NCBI RefSeq assembly: GCF_016820245.1
Contig: NZ_JAFCAR010000005.1
Coordinates: 496,001 to 560,000 of the forward strand
Length of the DNA: 64,000 nt
DNA from: Jannaschia sp. Os4
GTDB lineage: Bacteria > Pseudomonadota > Alphaproteobacteria > Rhodobacterales > Rhodobacteraceae
Direction: 5' to 3'
In this document: piece after piece, positions 1 through 8,397 of the stretch
Layout: each line of letters opens with the position of its first letter
How positions within the stretch are numbered: the stretch's first letter is position 1
Program-made: the position numbers and the translations under genes
The notes under the pieces: model-generated
Database searches by the model: none
Told to the model about the DNA's origin: nothing
What the model saw: the letters and a program-made list of their open reading frames with translations, nothing else

Positions 1-1689
1 GTGGGCGAAGGTCTCGATGTCGTCGAGCGTGACGGTGCGGGGGCCGGCGTGGTGGGTCTCGCCGATCGCCATCTCGCCGTAGCGCTTGCGGAACGGATGC
101 ACGTCGGCGGCGGGCGTGGGCGCGCCGGGAAGGTGGCGGGCGGTCAGCGCGGAGAGCATCCGGGGGCTGCCCTGCACGGCCGTGCGCTGCATGAAGTGGA
201 GGACGGCGCGGATGCCGCCCAGCTCCTCGCCGCCGCCCGCGCGGCCGGGGCCGCCGTGGACGAGGTGGGGCATCGGCGCGCCGTGGCCCGTCGCCTCGGG
301 GGCGGAGTCGCGGTCGACGGAGTAGATGCGCCCGTTCCACGGGGCCACGCCGCGCACCACCGCGCCCAGCACGTCCGGGTCATGGGTGACGAGCGAGGTC
401 ACGAGGCTGCCGCCGCCGCGGTTGGCAAGGGCGATGGCGTGGTCGAGGTCGCGGTAGGGGAGGATCGTGGAGACGGGGCCGAACGCCTCGGTGTCGTGGA
501 CGCGCGAGGCGGCGTCGGCGTCCTTGGTCCGCAGCAGGAGGGGCGGGAGGAACGCGCCCGCCTCGGCGTCCGCGCCCGCGACGGCGAAGCCCTCGGTCGC
601 GCCGTGGACGAGGTCGGCCTCGGCGCGGAGCGTGGCGACCTTCTCCAGCACGTTGGCGCGCTGGGCCTGCGAGACGAGGGCGCCCATGCGCGTGCCCTCG
701 GCGCGGGGGTCGCCGACGGTGACCTCCGCGAGTCGGGCGGACAGCGCCTCCTGCAGGGCGTCGGCATGGGCCGCGGGCACGATGAGGCGCCGGGTGGCGG
801 TGCATTTCTGGCCCGCCTTGGCGGTCATCTCGCGCGCGGCCTCCTTCACGTAGAGGTCGAACTCGGGCGTGCCGGGGCCCGCGTCCGGGCCGAGGAGCGA
901 GGCGTTGAGGCTGTCCTGCTCGGCGGTGAAGCGGACGGCGTTGCGGAGCAGGTTGGCGTTGGCGCGCAGGTGCAGCGCGGTGGCCGCCGAGCCGGTGAAC
1001 GTCACGACGTCCTGGCAGCCGAGGCGGTCGAGCGTGTCGCCGAGGCCGCCCGCGACCATCTGGAGCGCGCCGGGCGGCAGGAGGCCCGATTCGTGGATCA
1101 GCCGGACGCAGAGCTCGGTCACCTGCGCCGTCGCCGTCGCGGGCTTCACGATGGCGGGCATCCCCGCGAGCAGTGTGGGGGCCAGCTTCTCCAGCATCCC
1201 CCAGACGGGGAAGTTGAAGGCGTTGATGTGGACCGCCGCGCCCGTGAGCGGGGTGCAGACGTGGAGGCCGCCGAAGGCGCCGGTGCGGCCCAGCGGCTCC
1301 CACCCGCCGTCGACGTGGAGGTCGTGGTCCGGCATCTCGCGCCGCCCCTTGGAGGCGAAGACGAGCATGGTGCCGATGCCGCCGTCCACGTCGATCCTGT
1401 GGTCCGCGAGCGTTCCGCCGGTGGCGTAGGACGCCTCGTAGAGGGCGTCGCGGTGGCCCCGCAGGTGGAGGGCCACGGCCTTCACCATGCGGGTGCGGTC
1501 GTGCAGGCCCATTGCGCGCAGCGCGGGGCCGCCCGTGCCGCGGGCGTGGGCGAGCATGGCATCCACGTCGAGCGGGCCGCCCGCGCGCCCGATCTGCGCG
1601 CCGGTCACCGCGTCGTGGACGGGGCGGGCCTCGGGGCCGGGGTCGATCCAGCGGTCCGCGATCAGGGAGCGGATGGGATGCACGGTCAT
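1..1689 (-). CDS. paaZ: PaaZ, oxepin-CoA hydrolase / 3-oxo-5,6-dehydrosuberyl-CoA semialdehyde dehydrogenase (3' end outside window)
   Basis: This bifunctional enzyme of aerobic phenylacetate catabolism opens the oxepin-CoA ring (C-terminal MaoC-type hydratase) and oxidises the resulting aldehyde (N-terminal aldehyde dehydrogenase). Reading the minus strand from the ATG at 1689 gives MTVHPIRSLIADRWI and 563 codons without a stop. The dehydrogenase shows the catalytic Glu in FTAEQDSLNAS (about residue 257) and the catalytic Cys in KAGQKCTATRR (residue 296). From about residue 545 the text (AIGETHHAGPRTVTLDD) is the start of the MaoC-like domain, cut by the window edge; the family is about 680 residues. 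A GGAGA ribosome site lies just upstream. It diverges from paaI and paaK, which belong to the same pathway. Confidence 0.93.
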   Translation of the reverse strand, partial: MTVHPIRSLIADRWIDPGPEARPVHDAVTGAQIGRAGGPLDVDAMLAHARGTGGPALRAMGLHDRTRMVKAVALHLRGHRDALYEASYATGGTLADHRIDVDGGIGTMLVFASKGRREMPDHDLHVDGGWEPLGRTGAFGGLHVCTPLTGAAVHINAFNFPVWGMLEKLAPTLLAGMPAIVKPATATAQVTELCVRLIHESGLLPPGALQMVAGGLGDTLDRLGCQDVVTFTGSAATALHLRANANLLRNAVRFTAEQDSLNASLLGPDAGPGTPEFDLYVKEAAREMTAKAGQKCTATRRLIVPAAHADALQEALSARLAEVTVGDPRAEGTRMGALVSQAQRANVLEKVATLRAEADLVHGATEGFAVAGADAEAGAFLPPLLLRTKDADAASRVHDTEAFGPVSTILPYRDLDHAIALANRGGGSLVTSLVTHDPDVLGAVVRGVAPWNGRIYSVDRDSAPEATGHGAPMPHLVHGGPGRAGGGEELGGIRAVLHFMQRTAVQGSPRMLSALTARHLPGAPTPAADVHPFRKRYGEMAIGETHHAGPRTVTLDDIETFAH

Positions 1690-1749
1690 GGGCGTCTCCT
1701 TCGGGTCGGAGGTTGACCGGGCGGCGCGGGGGCCGCAACCGTGCGCGCC

Positions 1750-2181
1750 ATGGACGAGGGGCGCACACGGGCGGAGCGGTCGGCGCGGGCGATGCTGTCG
1801 CGCGACGCGGCGTCGGCGTGGATGGGGTTCGAGCTGGTCTCGGTCGGCGAGGGCGCGGCGACGGTCCGCCTCGTGGTCGAGGCGCATCACTGCAACGGGC
1901 ACGGGACCTGCCACGGGGGCGTGATCTTCGCGCTGGCGGACACGGGTTTCGCGGTGGCTTGCAACTCGCGCAACCAAGCGACGGTGGCGATGCACGCGAC
2001 GGTCAGCTTCCTCGCGCCCGCGCGGGCGGGGGACGTGCTGACGGCCACGGCGCGGGAGACGCATCTGGCGGGGCGCAACGGGATCTACGACGTGGAGGTC
2101 GCGGGATCGGCGGGGCCGATCGCGCAGTTCAGGGGGATGAGCCGGGCCGTGCGCGGCGCGCTCTACGAGGAGGGTTCGTGA
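1750..2181 (+). CDS. paaI: PaaI, hydroxyphenylacetyl-CoA thioesterase (hotdog fold)
   Basis: A thioesterase that removes stalled CoA esters from the phenylacetate pathway. The protein of about 143 residues has the hotdog/PaaI motif HHCNGHGTCHGGVIFALAD, with the catalytic Asp in ALADTGF. The start is taken at the ATG at 1750; an in-frame GTG at 1741 would add three residues and cannot be excluded, since neither has a strong ribosome site. Its stop codon shares one base with the paaK start (TGATG), so the two are translationally coupled. Only 60 bases separate it from divergent paaZ, so the operators of both transcripts must lie there. Confidence 0.92.
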   Translation: MDEGRTRAERSARAMLSRDAASAWMGFELVSVGEGAATVRLVVEAHHCNGHGTCHGGVIFALADTGFAVACNSRNQATVAMHATVSFLAPARAGDVLTATARETHLAGRNGIYDVEVAGSAGPIAQFRGMSRAVRGALYEEGS

Positions 2182-3452
2182 TGGGGCAGGGGCTGGACGC
2201 GATCGAGACGGCGTCGCGCGACGAGATCGAGGCGCTGCAACTGGAGCGCCTGAAGGCGACGGTGGCGCGGGCCTACGGCGTGCCGACCTACCGCGCGAAA
2301 TGCGAGGCGGCGGGGGTGCATCCGGACGACCTGCGCGACCTGTCGGACCTGTCGCGGTTCCCCTTCACGACCAAGGCCGACCTGCGCGGGGCCTATCCGT
2401 TCGGGATGTTCGCGGTGCCGCGCGCGCAGGTGGCGCGGATCCACGCCTCGTCGGGGACGACGGGGCAGCCGACGGTGGTGGGCTACACGAAGGGCGACGT
2501 GGACCGCTGGGCCGGGCTGGTGGCGCGGTCGCTGCACGCGGCGGGGACGCGGGCGGGGGACGTGGTGCACGTGGCCTACGGCTACGGGCTCTTCACCGGG
2601 GGCCTCGGCGCGCATTACGGGGCGGAGCGGCTGGGCTGCACGGTGGTGCCGGTCTCGGGCGGGATGACCGAGCGGCAGGTGCGCCTGATCGAGGATTTTG
2701 GGGCGTCCACGATCATGGTGACGCCGTCCTACATGCTGAACCTCTTGGAGGAGTATGCCCGGCAGGGGCGCGACCCGGCGGCGTCGCCGCTGAAGGTGGG
2801 CGTGTTCGGGGCCGAGCCGTGGACCGAGGCGATGCGCGCCGAGGTGGAGGGCGCGTTCGGGATGGACGCGGTGGACATCTACGGCCTGTCGGAGGTGATG
2901 GGGCCGGGCGTGGCGCAGGAATGCGTGGAGACGAAGGACGGGCTGCACGTCTGGGAGGACCACTTCCTGCCGGAGGTGGTGGACCCGGAGACGGGCGCGC
3001 CGCTGCCCGACGGGACGCGCGGGGAGCTGGTGTTCACGACGCTGACCAAGGAGGCGATGCCGGTGGTGCGCTACCGCACCCGCGACCTGACGCGGCTGCT
3101 GCCGGGGACGGCGCGGACGATGCGGCGGATGGAGAAGGTGACGGGGCGGTCGGACGACATGATCATCCTGCGCGGCGTCAACGTGTTCCCGACGCAGATC
3201 GAGGAACAGGTGCTGGCGGTCGCGGGGCTGGCGCCGCACTTCCAGATCGAGTTGGTGCGCGAGGGGCGGATGGACGCGATGCGGGTGCTGGTGGAGCGCG
3301 CGCCGGGGGCATCCGCGGGGGTCGAGGCGCCGCTGGCGGGGCGGATCAAGGAGGTGGTCGGCGTGTCCTGCGTGGTGGAGTGCCGCGACCCCGGCGGTGT
3401 CGAGCGGTCGCAGGGCAAGGCGCGGCGGGTGGTGGACCTGCGCGGCGGGTAG
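2181..3452 (+). CDS. paaK: Phenylacetate-CoA ligase
   Basis: AMP-forming ligase that activates phenylacetate to phenylacetyl-CoA, the first step of the paa pathway. The 423-residue length is usual for the family. Visible motifs are the P-loop SSGTTGQPT (90-98), the adenylate motif YGLSEVMGPG (234-243) and YRTRD (298-302), followed by the small C-terminal domain with GRSDDMIILRGVNVFP. It starts inside the paaI stop (TGATG) and is followed after 30 bases by a DUF1330 gene on the same strand. Confidence 0.96.
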   Translation: MGQGLDAIETASRDEIEALQLERLKATVARAYGVPTYRAKCEAAGVHPDDLRDLSDLSRFPFTTKADLRGAYPFGMFAVPRAQVARIHASSGTTGQPTVVGYTKGDVDRWAGLVARSLHAAGTRAGDVVHVAYGYGLFTGGLGAHYGAERLGCTVVPVSGGMTERQVRLIEDFGASTIMVTPSYMLNLLEEYARQGRDPAASPLKVGVFGAEPWTEAMRAEVEGAFGMDAVDIYGLSEVMGPGVAQECVETKDGLHVWEDHFLPEVVDPETGAPLPDGTRGELVFTTLTKEAMPVVRYRTRDLTRLLPGTARTMRRMEKVTGRSDDMIILRGVNVFPTQIEEQVLAVAGLAPHFQIELVREGRMDAMRVLVERAPGASAGVEAPLAGRIKEVVGVSCVVECRDPGGVERSQGKARRVVDLRGG

Positions 3453-3482
3453 GGGCAAGGCTGGCGGCGAAGGAGACCGCCC

Positions 3483-3770
3483 ATGCCCAAGGCCTACTGG
3501 ATCGCCCATGTCACCGTGACGGACCCGGACCCCTACGCCCTCTACGCGGAGGGCGCGACGGCGGCCTTCGCGGCGCACGGGGCGAAGGTGCTCGCGCGGG
3601 GCGGGCGGGTCGAGGGGCTGGAGGGCGAGAGCCGTCCGCGCAACGTGGTCATCGAGTTCGAGTCGATGGAGGCGGCGCTGGCCTGCTACGAGTCGGCCGA
3701 GTACCAGGCCGCGAAGCGCTACCGCGTGGAGGCGGGCGAGGCGCAGATCATGATCCTCGAGGGGGTCTGA
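3483..3770 (+). CDS. DUF1330 family protein
   Basis: A 95-residue cytoplasmic protein with the dimeric alpha/beta-barrel DUF1330 pattern: the start KAYWIAHVTVTDPDPYALYAEG and the central RNVVIEFESMEAALACYESAEYQAAKRYR. Members are small ferredoxin-like-fold proteins with no settled enzymatic role. An AAGGAGA ribosome site precedes the ATG. It lies 30 bases after paaK and is probably the last gene of the paaI-paaK operon, but the family is not specific to phenylacetate breakdown. It converges with the next gene; the stops are 3 bases apart. Confidence 0.85.
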   Translation: MPKAYWIAHVTVTDPDPYALYAEGATAAFAAHGAKVLARGGRVEGLEGESRPRNVVIEFESMEAALACYESAEYQAAKRYRVEAGEAQIMILEGV

Positions 3771-3773
3771 GGG

Positions 3774-3989
3774 TCAGCCGAGCAGCACGCCCACCACGAC
3801 CATCATCAGGCCGATCCCCGAGAGCGCCAGCGCCCCGAGGTTGACCGCCACGAGGCGGCGCAGCCGGGCCTCCATCTCGGGGCCCTGCAGCCCGGCCCGC
3901 TTGGCGCCCACGGCCACCGCGATGCACCAGATCAGCAGCGCCACGCCCACCACGGCGAGCGCCGCGCCGATCCACACCAGTGCCGTCAT
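3774..3989 (-). CDS. Small two-helix membrane protein
   Basis: A 71-residue protein with two hydrophobic segments: residues about 5-27 (VWIGAALAVVGVALLIWCIAV) and about 48-70 (NLGALALSGIGLMMVVVGVLL). A charged loop (EMEARLRRL) joins them. I recognise no family with a known function. It is monocistronic, convergent with the DUF1330 gene and divergent from gapR. Confidence 0.7.
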   Translation of the reverse strand: MTALVWIGAALAVVGVALLIWCIAVAVGAKRAGLQGPEMEARLRRLVAVNLGALALSGIGLMMVVVGVLLG

Positions 3990-4114
3990 GCCGCGCTCCC
4001 CGTCCCGTGGCCGCGCGCCCGTTGCGCGGGGTCCGCGCGGGGGCTACCCCCGGCGGGTCCGGGGACACAAGGGCGCGGCGAACGCGCCCGGCCCCGCTTG
4101 GAGGGAGCAGAGAG

Positions 4115-4396
4115 ATGGCATTGACGGTGGTCGAGAACGACGGCGCGCCCAAGGGTGGCGACTACGCGGTGACGGCGGACGAGCTGCGCCAGTTGATCGA
4201 GCGGATCGAGCGGCTGGAGGCCGAGAAGGCCGACATCGCCGAGCAGGTCAAGGAGGTCTATGCCGAGGCGAAGGGGCGTGGCTACGACACGAAGGTGATG
4301 CGGAAGGTCATCGCGCTGCGCAAGCGCGAGGCGGACGACATCGCCGAGGAGGAGGCGATCCTCGACATGTACAAAGAAGCGCTGGGCATGCGCTGA
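4115..4396 (+). CDS. gapR: GapR-family (DUF2312) nucleoid-associated DNA-binding protein
   Basis: 93 residues. The core ADELRQLIERIERLEAEKADI, followed by EVYAEAKGRGYDTKVMRKVIALRKREADDI and ending in MYKEAL, is the DUF2312 signature. The family prototype is Caulobacter GapR, which binds AT-rich overtwisted DNA and helps replication and topoisomerases. Most of the protein is predicted helical, including a long coiled coil at about residues 17-45. The start is the ATG at 4115 behind a GGAGGGAGCAGAG ribosome site; an upstream extension would pass through poor coding sequence. A strong bidirectional hairpin follows the stop by six bases. Confidence 0.92.
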   Translation: MALTVVENDGAPKGGDYAVTADELRQLIERIERLEAEKADIAEQVKEVYAEAKGRGYDTKVMRKVIALRKREADDIAEEEAILDMYKEALGMR

Positions 4397-4402
4397 AGGC
4401 CG

Positions 4403-4432
4403 GGCCGCGCGGGGGACGCCCCCGGCGCGGCC
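4403..4432. terminator. Bidirectional terminator-like hairpin between gapR and ilvN
   Basis: GGCCGCGC plus GGGGG (4403-4415) pairs with CCCCC and GCGCGGCC (4419-4432) around an ACG loop: 13 pairs with one bulged G (4424). It fills the gap between two convergent stop codons (4396 and 4440). There is no clear T-run, as is usual in such GC-rich genomes. Confidence 0.75.
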
Positions 4433-4439
4433 GCCCGCC

Positions 4440-5003
4440 TCACTCGGCCCCGCGCGAGAGCGCCGCGACGCCGGTGCGCGCCATCTCGACCAGGCCGATG
4501 GGGCGCATCAGTTCGGCGAAGGCGTCGATCTTGCCGACGTCGCCCGTGATCTCGAACACGAAGCTGTCCAGCGTCGAGTCCACCACGTTGGCGCGGAAGA
4601 TCTCGGCCAGCCGCAGCGCCTCGATGCGGTGGTCGCCCGACCCGCGCACCTTGAACAGCGCCAGCTCCCGCTCGACCGGCTTGCCCTCGACGGTGAGGTC
4701 GTGGACCTCGTGCACGGGGACGATGCGGCCCAGCTGCGCCTTGATCTGCTCGATCACCTGCGGCGTGCCGGTGGTGACCACGGTGATGCGCGAGGTGTGG
4801 CCGTTGTGGTCGACCTCGGCCACGGTCAGGCTCTCGATGTTGTAGCCCCGGCCCGAGAACAGGCCGATCACGCGGGCGAGCACCCCCGCCTCGTTGTCCA
4901 CGATCACCGCCAGCGTGTGCCGCTCCTGCACGTCCGAGAAGGTCGGGCGGAGGTTGTAGGCCGAGTGCGAGTTCGACCCCTTCTTGATCTTCAGTGCAGC
5001 CAT
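4440..5003 (-). CDS. ilvN: Acetolactate synthase small (regulatory) subunit
   Basis: The regulatory subunit of acetohydroxyacid synthase binds valine through its ACT domain and stimulates the catalytic subunit. The 187-residue protein has the ACT domain from about residue 28 (RHTLAVIVDNEAGVLARVIGL, then FSGRGYNIESLTVAEVDHNGHTSRITVVT) and the C-terminal ACT-like half (IEALRLAEIFRANVVDSTLDSFVFEITGD). Its partner ilvB lies upstream on the same strand, but about 1.5 kb and three genes (two of them opposite-strand EF-hand genes) come between, so ilvN may have its own promoter. The start ATG follows a weak GGAAAGA site. Confidence 0.95.
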   Translation of the reverse strand: MAALKIKKGSNSHSAYNLRPTFSDVQERHTLAVIVDNEAGVLARVIGLFSGRGYNIESLTVAEVDHNGHTSRITVVTTGTPQVIEQIKAQLGRIVPVHEVHDLTVEGKPVERELALFKVRGSGDHRIEALRLAEIFRANVVDSTLDSFVFEITGDVGKIDAFAELMRPIGLVEMARTGVAALSRGAE

Positions 5004-5128
5004 GATGCGAGGTCTTTCCGTGGGTTACGCGTCGAGGTTGTATTTTGGGCGGATGTGGAACGGTCCCCGCCGGGGTCGTCGTTGAGGGGGCATCGCGTGT
5101 CCGAGGACACCACAGAAGGAGAACCGAC

Positions 5129-5551
5129 ATGAAGACGATGACCACGCTCGCCGCCGCCGCCGCCCTGCTCGCCGGGCCCGCCCTCGCCCAGACGCTGTCG
5201 CCCACCTACGACGTGGACGCCGACGGCATCATGACCTCGAACGAGTTCGACACCATGTTCGTCGAGTACGCCTCGCCGCTGACGCTCTACGATCGCGACG
5301 GCGACGACCTGCTCGACGCCTCCGAGTTCGCGGGCGAGCTGAATGGCGACCTGCCGCGCCTGATGGACGCCGACATGTTCGGCACCGTCGACACGGACGG
5401 CGACGCCTCGATCTCGATCCCCGAGTATCACGCCGCGCTCTTCGCGATGTTCGATGCCGACGGCGACGGCACGCTCGACCCGTCCGAGGCGGTCGCGATG
5501 GAGGCCGCTTTCGACTCGGTCGGCGTGCAGATCGACTTCATCGACGCCTGA
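5129..5551 (+). CDS. Secreted EF-hand protein
   Basis: A 140-residue exported protein. The signal peptide is MKTMTTLAAAAALLAGPALA, with cleavage after ALA. The mature part carries EF-hand-type loops DVDADGIMTSNEF (about 28-40), DRDGDDLLDASEF (about 55-67), DTDGDASISIPEY (about 88-100) and DADGDGTLDPSEA (about 106-118), so up to four calcium sites. The start is the ATG at 5129 after AGAAGGAGAA; longer upstream starts would bury the signal peptide. It diverges from ilvN and is followed by a terminator and a second EF-hand gene. Function unknown; periplasmic calcium binding is inferred. Confidence 0.88.
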   Translation: MKTMTTLAAAAALLAGPALAQTLSPTYDVDADGIMTSNEFDTMFVEYASPLTLYDRDGDDLLDASEFAGELNGDLPRLMDADMFGTVDTDGDASISIPEYHAALFAMFDADGDGTLDPSEAVAMEAAFDSVGVQIDFIDA

Positions 5552-5571
5552 TCGCAGGCCGTTCGATGCGC

Positions 5572-5602
5572 GGGCGTCCCCTCGGGGGCGCCCGTTTCGT
5601 TT
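5572..5602 (+). terminator. Rho-independent terminator after the EF-hand gene
   Basis: A GGGCGTCCC/GGGGCGCCC stem of nine pairs (one T-G), with a CTCG loop, is followed by TTTCGTTT (5594-5602). It ends the 5129-5551 transcript before the next EF-hand gene. Confidence 0.8.
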
Positions 5603-5656
5603 GGCGGGGGCGGGGCGCGGCCTAGGTCTCCCGGGGACACCAGAACGGAGACCGCC

Positions 5657-6022
5657 ATGCGCCCCCTGATGATCCTCGCCGCCCTGTCCCTCGCCGCGCC
5701 CGCATGGGGCCAGACCGAGGAGGCCGCCGAGGGCGCCCCCGGCGTGGAGGAGGCCGCGACGGTCGGCTGGGCGATGGGCCGCGCGCTCGTCGGGGTGGAC
5801 CGGGACGGCGACGGGCTGTTCGCGCCCGAGGAGCTCGGCGGATCGGCGCGGCGCATCCCGGAGGGGTTCGACCTCGACGGGGACGGGCTGTGGTCGGCGA
5901 CCGAGCTGAGCCAAGGCTACTTCGCCCTCTACGACGCCGACGACAGCGGGTATCTGGAGCCCGCCGAGATGCAGGCCATGCGTGGGCTGGCTGCGGCGGG
6001 GCTCTATCCGCTGGACATCTGA
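5657..6022 (+). CDS. Secreted EF-hand protein
   Basis: 121 residues with a signal peptide MRPLMILAALSLAAPAWG (cleaved before QTEEAAEG) and three EF-hand loops: DRDGDGLFAPEEL (about 48-60), DLDGDGLWSATEL (about 72-84) and DADDSGYLEPAEM (about 93-105). The ribosome site is ACGGAGA. It lies on the same strand as the EF-hand gene at 5129 but behind a terminator, so probably has its own promoter. The two are similar in layout and probably paralogous. Its 3' end is convergent with the hypothetical gene at 6058. Confidence 0.86.
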   Translation: MRPLMILAALSLAAPAWGQTEEAAEGAPGVEEAATVGWAMGRALVGVDRDGDGLFAPEELGGSARRIPEGFDLDGDGLWSATELSQGYFALYDADDSGYLEPAEMQAMRGLAAAGLYPLDI

Positions 6023-6057
6023 CGCAGCGCCGCCCCATCCGGCCGCGAGGTGGGGCG

Positions 6058-6549
6058 TCATGGCCGAAGCCGGGCGATGACGGCCTCGACCTCGGCGGCG
6101 AGCTCCGCGTCGGTGGCCTCGTCCCATCCCGCGTCCAGCAGGCTCCGGGCGACGTTCGCCGCCAACGCCGCCGGTTCGAGCCGGTCCCAGAACGCCGCCC
6201 GCGCGGCGGCTTGCACGGCCTTGCGCCCCCCCGCCTCGCGGTAGGCGCGCTGCCGCTCGGCCTGGGCGGCGCGGCGGTCGGCGGCGAGGTCGCTGCCCCA
6301 ATGGGTGACCCGCCGCCGGTCCGTGGCCGTCCGGTCGTCGGCGGACCCCTCGTAGTCGGTGCCCACCGCCAGCTTGTCTGCCCGGCGCACCGTCCGGTGG
6401 CCCATCGCCTTGATGCGCGGCGCGTTGCGGCGCGCCGCCTTGTCGGAGCCGTTCGACGCGATCTTGCGCTGGCGCCCGAGGTCGCGCGCCTTCTCGGCGG
6501 ACGGGTCGCGCGGGCGGGCGCGGCCGGGCTTGTCGGCCCCCTCGCTCAC
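6058..6549 (-). CDS. Conserved-looking charged hypothetical protein coupled to ilvB
   Basis: A 163-residue very basic and acidic soluble protein. The first 75 residues are lysine/arginine-rich (RKIASNGSDKAARRNAPRIK, then MGHRTVRRADKLAVGTDYEG) and the rest is a predicted helix bundle (ERQRAYREAGGRKAVQAAAR, then ending EAVIARLRP). No signal peptide or membrane segment. I do not recognise a family. It starts with GTG inside the ilvB stop (GTGA, four-base overlap), so it is translated from the ilvB message. Codon use matches its neighbours. Confidence 0.7.
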   Translation of the reverse strand: MSEGADKPGRARPRDPSAEKARDLGRQRKIASNGSDKAARRNAPRIKAMGHRTVRRADKLAVGTDYEGSADDRTATDRRRVTHWGSDLAADRRAAQAERQRAYREAGGRKAVQAAARAAFWDRLEPAALAANVARSLLDAGWDEATDAELAAEVEAVIARLRP

Positions 6550-8297
6550 ACCAGCACGGACCCTTTCGCGTCGATGGCGCCGTCGATCTCGCCGTCGGGG
6601 AGGAGCATGTCGTTGTGCGCCTTGCCGCTCGGGATCATCGGCAGGCAGTTCTCGTGCTTCTCGACGAGGCAGTCGAAGACGACGGGGCCGTCATGGGCGA
6701 GCATCTCGCGGATCGCGTCGTCGAGGTCGGCGGGGTCCGAGCAGACGATGCCCTTGGCCCCGAACGCCTCGGCCAGCTTGACGAAGTCGGGCAGCGCCTC
6801 GGACCACGACTGCGAGAAGCGCCCGCCGTGGAGCAGGTCCTGCCACTGGCGCACCATGCCGAGCCGCTCGTTGTTGAGGATGAACTGCTTGACCGGCAGG
6901 CGGTACTGCACCGCCGTGCCCAGCTCCTGCATGTTCATCAGCCACGACGCCTCGCCCGCGACGTTGATGACGCAGGCGTCGGGGTGCGCGATCTGGACCC
7001 CGATGGAGGCGGGGAAGCCGTAGCCCATCGTGCCGAGGCCCCCGGAGGTCATCCAGCGGTTCGGCGCCTCGAAGCCGAGATACTGCGCGGCCCACATCTG
7101 GTGCTGGCCGACCTCGGTGCAGATGTAGCGGTCGAGGTCCTTGGTCAGCGCCTCGAGCCGCTGGACGGCGTATTGCGGCTTGATGGTCTTCTCGGACGGC
7201 TTGTAGCGCAGGCAGTTCACGGCCTTCCACGCCTCGATCTGGACCCACCACGCCTGCAGCGCCTCGCGGTTGACCTTGCGGCCGCGCGCCTTCCACAGGT
7301 TCAGCACGTCCTCCAGCACGTGGCCCACGTCGCCGAGGACGGGGATGTCGGCCTTGACCACCTTGTTGATCGAGGACGGGTCGATGTCGACGTGGACCTT
7401 CCTCGACTTGGGCGAGAAGGCGTCCAGCACGCCGGTGATGCGGTCGTCGAAGCGCGCGCCGACGTTCAGCATCAGGTCGCAGCCGTGCATCGACATGTTG
7501 GCCTCGTAGGTGCCGTGCATGCCGAGCATGCCCAGCCACCGCTCCCCGCTCGCCGGGTAGGCGCCGAGGCCCATGAGCGTCGAGGTGATCGGGAAGCCGG
7601 TGGCGTCCACCAGTTCGCGCAGGAGCTGGCTGGCGGCGGGACCGGAGTTGATGACGCCGCCGCCGGTGTAGAAGCAGGGCCGCTCGGCGGTCTCGATGGC
7701 CTCGACCATCGCCTCGATCATCTCGGGGTCGCCCTTGAGGCGGGGGCGGTAGTGGCCGGTGTCGGCCTGCTTGGGGCCGACATAGGTGCCGGACGCGAAC
7801 TGCACGTCCTTGGGGATGTCGATCAGCACGGGGCCGGGGCGGCCCGAGGTGGCGACGTGGAACGCCTCGTGCAGCGTGGGCGACAGCTTGTCCGTCTCCT
7901 TCACCAGCCAGTTGTGCTTGGTGCAGGGGCGCGTGATGCCGACGGTGTCGGCCTCTTGGAAGGCGTCGGAGCCGATCATGAAGGTCGGCACCTGGCCCGT
8001 CAGGACGACGATCGGGATCGAGTCCATCAGCGCGTCGGTCAGGCCCGTGACGGCGTTGGTCGCGCCGGGGCCGGAGGTGACGAGCGCCACGCCCGGCTTG
8101 CCCGTCGAGCGGGCGTAGCCCTCGGCGGCGTGGACGGCGCCCTGCTCGTGGCGGACGAGGACGTGGCGGATCTCGTTCTGCTGGAAGATCTCGTCGTAGA
8201 TCGGCAGCACCGCGCCGCCGGGATAGCCGAACACCGTGTCGACCCCTTGGTCGATGAGGGCCTTCACGACCATCCGCGCGCCGGTCATCTGCTTCAT
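6546..8297 (-). CDS. ilvB: Acetolactate synthase large (catalytic) subunit
   Basis: The ThDP-dependent catalytic subunit of acetohydroxyacid synthase makes 2-acetolactate or 2-aceto-2-hydroxybutyrate, the first common step to Val, Leu and Ile. 583 residues. The N-terminal PYR domain has GYPGGAVLPIYDEI and the catalytic Glu in RHEQGAVHAAEGYAR. The central FAD region has the MLGMHGTYEAN motif. The C-terminal PP domain has GLGTMGYGFPASIG and the NNERLGMVRQW loop. The start at 8297 (MKQMTGARMVV) is favoured because upstream codons run into the attenuator hairpin. It overlaps the next gene by four bases. Expression is probably controlled by the leader peptide and terminator at 8341-8445. Confidence 0.96.
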   Translation of the reverse strand: MKQMTGARMVVKALIDQGVDTVFGYPGGAVLPIYDEIFQQNEIRHVLVRHEQGAVHAAEGYARSTGKPGVALVTSGPGATNAVTGLTDALMDSIPIVVLTGQVPTFMIGSDAFQEADTVGITRPCTKHNWLVKETDKLSPTLHEAFHVATSGRPGPVLIDIPKDVQFASGTYVGPKQADTGHYRPRLKGDPEMIEAMVEAIETAERPCFYTGGGVINSGPAASQLLRELVDATGFPITSTLMGLGAYPASGERWLGMLGMHGTYEANMSMHGCDLMLNVGARFDDRITGVLDAFSPKSRKVHVDIDPSSINKVVKADIPVLGDVGHVLEDVLNLWKARGRKVNREALQAWWVQIEAWKAVNCLRYKPSEKTIKPQYAVQRLEALTKDLDRYICTEVGQHQMWAAQYLGFEAPNRWMTSGGLGTMGYGFPASIGVQIAHPDACVINVAGEASWLMNMQELGTAVQYRLPVKQFILNNERLGMVRQWQDLLHGGRFSQSWSEALPDFVKLAEAFGAKGIVCSDPADLDDAIREMLAHDGPVVFDCLVEKHENCLPMIPSGKAHNDMLLPDGEIDGAIDAKGSVLV

Positions 8298-8340
8298 CTG
8301 TCGTCTCCCGAGTCGTCGTCCGCGTCGGTCGTCTGGCAAG

Positions 8341-8370
8341 AAAAAACCCCCGCAGGCGGTGCTGCGGGGG
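8341..8370 (-). terminator. ilvB attenuator terminator
   Basis: On the minus strand a perfect nine-pair stem CCCCCGCAG/CTGCGGGGG (8362-8370 with 8347-8355), with a six-base loop, is followed by six T (8346-8341). It lies between the leader peptide and ilvB, 44 bases before the ilvB start. Its 5' arm shares three bases (8368-8370) with a competing ten-pair helix formed by 8406-8415 and 8368-8377. This is the usual layout of ribosome-mediated attenuation. Confidence 0.9.
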
Positions 8371-8397
8371 CGCATGGTGGCCGGTCTGGCCGTCGCG

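Noticed and set aside
1-1716. Plus-strand open frame over the paaZ region
   Set aside because: The minus-strand frame from 1689 reads as PaaZ with catalytic Glu and Cys; the plus frame is its mirror.
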